Part shown: one piece after another, positions 12,701-21,700 of the stretch
Layout of the letters: every line of letters begins with the position of its first letter
Position numbering within the stretch: the stretch's first letter is position 1
Assembly: GCA_026770595.1 (NCBI GenBank)
Contig: MU633829.1
Location: 1-22,290, forward strand
Origin: Ochromonadaceae sp. CCMP2298
Taxonomy: Eukaryota; Sar; Synurophyceae; Ochromonadales; Ochromonadaceae
Reading direction: 5' to 3'
DNA length: 22,290 nt
The notes under the pieces: model-generated
What the model saw: only the letters and a program-made list of their open reading frames with translations
Databases searched by the model: none
What the model was told of the DNA's origin: nothing
Made by a program: the position numbers and the translations under genes

Positions 12701-15700
12701 GGCTCAAACGCCACCGTTTACATCGAAAACATAGTTGAGGGGAATAACGACACTTTGCTGGGCCCTACTCCGACTCTGAATGTGTACGAAAAGGAGGCCG
12801 GCAAGCCCGACTATACTTCTTTGTATACGATCGACACGCCGGGAACCTTCCTCACCCGTGTGACGCAGCTGGTAGCGGGCGGGCTGAACGCGCTGTACTA
12901 CGACAACCAGTGGTTCTATGGCACCCCCTCGGCCCGCATCGACCCCCTCATAAACTTCGACTTCTCTACCGGCTTTGTTACGCCGGACAGCAGCGACCAC
13001 GTGTCCATCAGCTGGTCCGGCAAGATCATGCTCCCCAAGACGGAGGTTTACACGTTCTACCTGACGGCGGACGACTCGGCGATGCTGTATCTCAACCACA
13101 CCTTGCTGGTCAACACCACCGTCTGCTGCATCGAGCACCGCGTGCAGCTGCTGATGGAGGCGGGCGTCTACTACGACATCCTGCTGAACTACGTGGAGCT
13201 CACCGGCGCCGCCGCCATCTCCCTCAAATACTCCTCCAACTCAATCCGCAAGCAAACAGTCCCCCAGGGCGCCTTTTTCTCCGGCACCGACATCGTTGGC
13301 TCCCCTTTCAGCACCACCATCGTCCCCGGCGCGGCGGATTACCCATACACCACCGCCTACGGTGCTGGCCTGAGCAACGCCCAGGCGGGCAAGCCGGCGT
13401 CGTTCTTTGTGCAGACGAAGGACTCGGAGGGAAACAATCAAACCGTGGACTTCGAGGACTTTAACCCAGTCGACCTGCTGAAGGTCACGATCACGGACGG
13501 CTCCACAGTCTACTACGCAGACCTCTCCTACCTCGGCTCAGGCCTGTTCGAGGGCACCTACACCCCCCTCAGGGCCGCCAACTACACCCTCTCTATTGAG
13601 ATGGGGCAACAGAACATCTACTGCGGGCTGGGCGAGGCAAACAAGTGCTCCCCCTTCGATTTGCTCATAATTCCCGGACCCACAATCCCCGCCGTGTCAG
13701 AGGTATTTAACCCCTCATGTATATTTAACCCCCAAACTCAAATATGTATTTAACCCCATACTAAAATATGTATTTAACCCCCTCTCACCATTACCACCCA
13801 TAATCTACATTACATTTATATTATCTATTATTATCTGCAGGTGGAGTCCCCCTCTGTCGACATGATGGACTATTTGGTGGAGGCGGTGGCGGGCGAGTAC
13901 GGCACACTCTACATCCAGGCTAAGGATGCGTTTGGAAACAACCAGATTGTGGGTGGGGACGCGTTCAGAGTCATCTTCACCCTCCTAACGGACAGCGCGG
14001 TGCAGTACCAGGGCACTGTGGACGACCAGGGTGACGGCACGTACACGGTGAGGTACACCATTCCCACGGCGGGCAGTTACGACGTGGCCGTGACGCTCTC
14101 CTCGGTCGAGGTGGTGGAGTCCATTCTGAGCTGCGTGGCCGCCTCGGCCCCCTATGTGTACTCTCGCTACTACGACGGCCTGGACGCCTGGGAGACGCCC
14201 TCTTTCTGCGATCTAGCCCATCCCACCCTACTGGTCGTGCACAACGGCCTCAGCACCCCCTCCAGGTGTGTATAAAAAACCCTCCTATACTAAAATGTGT
14301 ATTTAACCCCATCCTATACTAATATGTGTATTTAACCCCCTATACTGAATATTAAACCCTCAGCACCTCCACCCACGCCGAGGCACTGGCTTACGCCACA
14401 GTGGGTCTGGAGAACACATTCACCGTAGAGGCGAGAGACATATTCTCCAACCTGCGCTCAGGTAAGTCCAAACCCCATATTATATACTATATGTGTATTA
14501 AACCCCCTCGTATACTATAATGGGTATTAATCCCCCAATATTGCGTATTTAACCCCTCATATTTAAACGCCTCCAATTGTGTAATTAGGCGACAACACAA
14601 CCCACTTCTACGGCTACGGCAACGGCAACAGCGACTACTTCGTGGTGGAATTCACACAGCCAGAGTCCGCAGGTAAAACCCAAACCCCCTCCTTGTATGA
14701 ATGGGTATCAAACCCCCTACTTGTATACTATAATGAGTATTTAACCCCCAATTGTGTATTTAACCTCTCCTTTGCCTTATTTTAACCACCTCCCAGACTA
14801 CCTCCGCCGCTCGTCCGCTGTCGATTACATCGTAGTGGAGGCCCTGCCCACCGGGGTAGAGGGCTTCTTTAGACTGTCCTTTGGGGGGCGGACTACGGAG
14901 GATATCCCGCATTCTGTGAGCAGTACGGGGCTGGAGGCGGTGCTGGAGCGCCTGCACGACTACCAACTGGACGTTATTGTGCAGAAGACCGTGTCAGGTA
15001 AGACATACTTTTTAGGGTGTTTACAGGTACAGGTACTTTAACCTCTCTAACCCGCTCCCTCCCTCCCTCTCTCCGTCCCTCCCTAGCCCTCGGTGCTACA
15101 GATACCATAACCTGGTCCGTAGAGTTCCTCACAATGCTCAACGTGTGGCAGTCCACACCCCCCGCGGGCCCCGCCACCGGCCAGCAATTGACCCTGGTTG
15201 CACCTACCGCCTACTCCGGCAGTGATGCCTTCTACGACCTCATGTACCTCACCCGCCCGGCCTCGTCAGGTATACCATGTCTTTACCCCCTCTCTCTTAC
15301 CATGCAACCCCCTCTGTACTAAAATGCGTATTGAACCCCCTGTGATCATACATTTAACCCCCTCTATACTGTGTTTTAAACCCCCCAGGCGTGTATCCTA
15401 TGTCCTTCACGCTGTGGCATACGGGCACATACAACGTCCGCATATTTAACAACGGACAGGACATCCAGGGCTCACCTAGGTTATACTCATGCTGTATATT
15501 CAACCCCCTCTATACTATAATGTGTATTTAACCCCCTCTTTCTATATTAAAATGTGTATTGAACCCCCTCTTTCTATACTTAAATGTGTATAAAAACCCC
15601 TCTTCAGCTCTATCTTCGTCTCAAACGCCTCCGTCGACCCCACCTCCTCCATCGCCTACGGTGCAGGACTGGTGGGGGGTGTGGCGGGGAAACAAATCAG

Positions 15701-18700
15701 CCTCACCATACAGGTAAAACCCCCTCCTTCTATACTATTATGTGTATTTAACCCCCTCCTTCTATACTAGTATGTGTATGTAACCCCCTTCTTGTATGTT
15801 ACTATGTGTATTTAACCCCCTCTATAATGTGTATTGAACCCCCTAAGGCAAAGGACACCCGCCAGCCCTCCGTGCAGTACATAACTACAATGGCTGTGGT
15901 GGTGCCCTACACCTCTGAGATACAGTCCGTTACACTGGGCAACTCGTCACCCCTCACGCTGACCTTTAGGGGCCAGACGAGTGGCTCTATAACACTAGGG
16001 AGCACCACCTACGCCGGTCTGCTGAGCATGCTTAACAACATGGGGGCCGTGGGGGGCGTCACTTTGCTGCAGACGAACGGCGCTGCAGTCGTTACCACTG
16101 ACGTACTGACCCCCGGTGCAACCTTCTGGGTGCAATTTGACAGCCTCACGGGCCCTTTGCCCTCTATGACATCTGCGGGTGCAGTGGTTGACACAGTGGT
16201 GCCCGGAGATGCGCCCTACAGAATACCCGTGCAGGTGGTGAAATGCTTCGCCGCCACCACTCAAACGGCCTCTATCTCTCTGGGTGAACTTAGTATCACA
16301 TTCCAGACCACTGCCACCATCGCATCCGTAGAGACTCTAATGTCCTCCGCATTCGGGGCGGTCACCCTCAGCAACCCCAATATCGCCGATGTGGATGGGC
16401 TTTTCTGCGGCACCGCGCAGTCCATCTTCGTCACCTTCGACATCAAAGGCCCCACAGCCTCTCTGACCACCACCACCCCCGCATACATCACCCCCTCCAC
16501 GGCAGAGGCCGACGGCGCCCTGGGGGGGATTGCGCCCTTCTGGGGTACATTCAGTGTCGGTGCGCATGGGGAAAACACCACTGAGCTATCCTTCGACGCG
16601 TCGGCTGACGAGGTACCTATAATGCGTATTAACCCCTCTCTTTCTATACTATGTGTATTGAACCCCCTCTTTCTATACTATACTATGTATTAAACCCCCT
16701 ACAGGTCAAGGACGCCTTGATGGCCCTCTACTCTATCGGAGATATCACCGTCACCAAAGACACCTACGGCCGCGCATACACGGCCGCCGGGGGCGACGTA
16801 TACGCAGACAGTACCACCAACCACATCTACTCCACCTGGACGATCGCCTTCACCGGCGCCTGCAGCGGCAACGCTAATGGAGTGGCTTCAAACCTCTGCC
16901 CCACCTCGCTGGGCGATGAGCCCTTGCTGCACATTAACAACCAAAACATCGCCTTTTTGGACTCCCCCCTCACGCACCAAGACGCCCCCTACGTGACCAC
17001 GCAGCGCAGGTACTAACCATAATACAAATACCACATATATACATACATAAACATACACACTATAATAACATTCAGTACATACATACTATACTAACATACA
17101 TACTTGACTAACATATACCAATACACATTAGCCTCAAGGGGTACCCAGGAAACAACCGCCTGAATCACGACGAGCTCAGTGCACTCTCTGTCACACTCAC
17201 GGGCCGCACCACTGGCGCTATGATTGGTATGAACTCTGTGCAGGAGCTGCGCTGCGCGCTCAACGGCCAGTCCTTCAGCGACTCAGGCTTCTTCGTGCAG
17301 GTACATAATACTAATATAATACATATAATAATACATAATATAATATACTAACCACCATAATACAATATACCACTACATACTACCAATATACCAACACTAC
17401 AGTTCCTCAACACCACCTTCGCGGTAGACCCATCCCTGACCGTCGCACAATTCGGGGATCTGCTGAGCGCACAACTGGGCGGGGATTTCAACACATCTGT
17501 CGCCTCGAGCACGCCTCAGAGGATCTGCGCCCTCAACGAGACCCTCTCTACGCAGATCACCTTCCACAGCCCCACAGGCGTGGCTTTGCCCATTATACAG
17601 GTATATAAACTTAGCATTATACTAACCATCTACCATAAATTATACCACCCATACATACTATACACATACTAAATGTATAAAATACTATACTAACCAATAT
17701 ACTAACATACCAATATATACAATAAACACTACCACCCATAGGTTATCAAGGCAATTATGGCTACTGCCGACGTGTACCCCCTCGTGCAGGTACGTACTAT
17801 GCTCTATGCCTGAACACCATCAATACGCTCTATAATACTAACACGCTCTATAACTTAATAACCATCTACGACGTATATTCCCTCAGCCGGTAGACGCCCG
17901 TTACGAAAGTGATTCTCTGGGCCTCTACACGATCGCATACACGCCCACGGTGGCAGATATCTACGACATAACGGTAAGTTTATGTATGTATATGTATGTA
18001 TGTATGTATCTTATATATGATTCCCCACCTCTCTTCCTACTAACAATCAATAAATTAATAATATAATTAATATCAATTAGGTGACCATCGACGGCATCGA
18101 CGTCTCGACCGACCTGACTGCGGGTGCGGAGGTGGTCCCCGCCCTAGAGTACTCCGCCACCTCCACCCACAACGTGTCCCAGGTATGTCTATTTGTCTAT
18201 TTATCTATTTATCTCTTCATCTTTGTCTCTGTATCTGTCGTTGCCCATTATACACACTTACACCCCATATGTATTTAAACCCAGGTCAACGTCGAGGGAG
18301 TTAGAGAGTACTTCACTGTACAGCTGAGGGACGCGTTCGGCAACGAGGTAAAAAAAAAATCCAATGGATTTAAATTCTGATATATTTTTTGTACATAAAT
18401 TTTTGCATATCATTTTTTAATATCATCTTTATCTATACCAATACCCATACCCACACCCATATAGTTGGTTGGCCCCATGGCCCACGATAGCCGTTTCATG
18501 CTCACGCTGGAGGGGGACGCGGACTCCTGCCAGGGCGACAGCACTAACGGTCTGATCAAATCATCAATCTTGATGGATGTGCTGGATCGCGAGCCCTACT
18601 CCGACGGTAAGTGTATTTATATGTATTTATGTTTATGAATTTATATGTATGTATTTATATCCCCCACCTCTCCTTACTAATATTTAATATCAACACAAAT

Positions 18701-21700
18701 AGGTATTTACTCCATGTCCTACCTCCCCACAACCTCGGGACGGTACAACATGTCTCTACAACTGCTCACCAAGGGCGGTCTGCTGGCCACGTATTACAAA
18801 AAGACCTCCCTTACTGAGCCACTGCTGGGCTCCGAGTCTAACCGCCACGACGGGACTTACCACCTACCCAACTGGTAAGTGTATGTATTTATTTGTATCA
18901 CCTCTCTTCTTACTAATCAACAATATCAAAATCGCTTCTTACTAATGAACAATATCTAACAATATCAAATAATTAATATCTAACAGGTGCGACGGGCTGC
19001 AGGCCGGAAACTGGTCCACTTTCTGGACATTCGGTACGCCCTCCACTGAGACCTTCTGCGACCTCAGTATCGAGGGCTGCGGCTGCGACTCCACCCGCCT
19101 GGACTCCAGGTAGGTCGAATTACCCAAAATACGTCTCTTTATCTGTCTTTTTATCATGATCCCTACCCTATTCTGTCATTTTCACCTTGAACATACGCTA
19201 ACTTTTTTTCTAAAATCCATTTTTTACTTTGGTTTGTCTAATTCGGACGCCTCTCAGCCTCTCATTCGACTTTGGCTCCAACACCCCCCTGCCCTTCGAC
19301 GGCGCCTTTTCAGGTATTAAATCCCCTCCTTGTATACTATAATGTGTATTTTAAACCCCCTCTCTTAACTGTGTATTAAACCCCCTCTATACTTCCAGGC
19401 CACTTCCCCAGCGATTTCTTTGCGGTCAGGTGGGAAGGCTACCTGACCGCCCCGGGCAGCGGCCTGTACACCATCACGGTGGCTTCGGACTACGGCGCAT
19501 CCGTGACCATCAACGGTACCTCTTACATCTCTTCAGTCCCCCTGACAACCGCCTCGGCCGCCTTCAGCATCCACCTGACTGCGGGCGAGCTGAACGCTAT
19601 CGAGATCGTGTACACGCACAACAAGGATGAGTCCGCCTTCTCCGCCTCCTGGTCCGGCCCCCTCGTCGCCCCCCAGATCTTGTCCGGCGCGCACCTCTCC
19701 TACGCTCGGCACGTTATCAACTCCCCCCTACCGGTCTACATCTACCCCGGGGATATCGACTCCTCTACCACGTCCGTTACGGGCTCCGGTCTGGCGGACT
19801 GCACCACCATGACCAACTGCTCCTTTATCGTGCAGTCCCGCGATACCGTGGGTAACAACATCCACAACTTTGGAAACTGGGACTTGAACGTGTCCCTTTT
19901 CGGGGTGGCCGACTGGGCAGGTAAGGTTTGGGTTCAATACATATTTACGTCATAGAAAGAAGGGTTTAATACATATTTTGGGAATGCATATTCACCCCCA
20001 TCTTCCTAACATCTTCCTAATCCTTACCCCCCTCCCCCCCTTTATCCCCTATAGGCTTCGATGCATCCAAGACGCAAATAAATGACGTTAACGTTACGGG
20101 CGTGCAGCATCTTAACTACACCATAGAGCCTTTGGGCTGGGTGGAGGTGGGGGTCGGAAGCACCCACTTCGGCTCCAGAGCTCTGCTGGTTGCCGCCGAC
20201 GTGACGGATTTGCTCTCTAGAGGTACATCAATCATACTCACACATCATAAAACTATCATAACACTCAATACCACCATAACACTATCATAATACTCAACAC
20301 CACCATAACACTATATCAACACTACCATAATACCCTCAGGTGACACAATCGTAATTGTGTCAGAGACGATGCTGATCTCCGACCAGGGAGACTTTGAGTT
20401 CTCCAATGGGGTGACCACGGTCCCCCTGAGCCGCCCCTACATGGGGGATAACGTAACCACCACTGGTAAGTTATGCCAATTATCACCAATTATGCCAACT
20501 ATCATATCAAATATGCCAACAACCAATTATCAATCACACCTCTTACAATTTTTCTTATCACCCACACCCATGCAGTGTACAAAATATCCAACTGCACTAC
20601 GGGCAAGTACCTGGTCACCTATTCGGGCAGCATCCGCGGCTACTACCAGGTAATGATCTTTTCATAAGTAATGATTTTGTTACATAATTCATATTTTTCC
20701 TAACTCAACTCCTCATATTTTACCATTACCTTTGAACCAGATAAACCTGATGACGCAAAGTGTGAACGAGAGGCAGTTCGTGGAGTTCCTGACCGAGGTA
20801 CGTTTACTGAATACTGATTATGTTATACTTATTATATTATATTAATTATGCCAATAATACTTGTATTATCACCTCAAACATCTTATTACCTCACCTACAC
20901 CTACACCTACACCTACACCCACACCCACACCTACCCTTACTAATAATGTGTATTGACCCCCCTCTATGGTACACATCCGCATTTAAACCACACCTACAGG
21001 GGGATCTTGGGGGCAATTACACCCTTACGGTTGTTTCGCACATGGGCGGTGCACTGGTCTCCGATACTACCATATCGCTCGCCCTGGGCGACTCCGCATC
21101 CACTGGGGTAGATATCGCCACCGCGCTGAGGGACCTGGATAGCGTCTTCGAGGTACGTTTATACATACTAATTATGCCGATTACCAATTACAATTATCAA
21201 GTTGCATCATTTAATCCTCTAACTTATATCACACATATTAATCATACCTCTACCACACACTAACTCATATCACCTATCACACACCACCTAACTCCTATAC
21301 CACCTATTTGTCGCCTACAAACACAGGTGGAGGTGGATATGGTGCAGTGCAACAGCACATCCTGCCAGTTCTTCGTTACATTCATGGGTGTGGATCAAGA
21401 CATCGTGCCCATCCAGGTATGCCATTATGGAGTCTCCGAATATGTATCCGATTATGGAGTATCTAGTTATGTTTCCGGTTATGTCGGTATATAGCGTGTG
21501 TATTATCCCCCCCATTACACCTATCTCTAACCCTTACCTACTATACCTATGCCTATCCCCCACCCAAAACCCTATCTATACCAATTTACCCCATACAGGT
21601 CTACTCCGAGCACGTCACTGGCAACTCCCTATCCGTCCAGGTGACCGAGATGGTTGCCGGCTCCGCCTCCCAGGATATCATCTCCTCCCCCTTTAGATTA

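Larger units (their letters stand above)
13703..16704 (+). repeat. Family A introns 37-40 and 42-45 (minisatellite-like)
   Basis: Introns 13703-13840, 14266-14363, 14462-14588, 14673-14796, 15270-15388, 15480-15607, 15714-15847 and 16613-16704 are made of one to four tandem copies of a ~30-32 nt unit containing CTATACTATAATGTGTATTT then AACCCCCT. The unit also occurs in introns 14 (5646-5752), 27 (10545-10641) and 56 (19314-19398). Family A is seen in all three phases and in beta modules, filamin repeats and PA14 domain 2. Confidence 0.8.

Noticed and set aside
8460-12760. Frameshifts or pseudogene decay, suggested by many short broken frames
   Set aside because: Every break coincides with a GT-AG pair, and joining the pieces gives an uninterrupted frame with intact motifs.
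14240-14380. CTCAGCACC near both ends of intron 38 as a target duplication
   Set aside because: The upstream copy is well inside exon 38 and the region is a Ser/Thr/Pro low-complexity stretch, so shared AGCACC words are expected.
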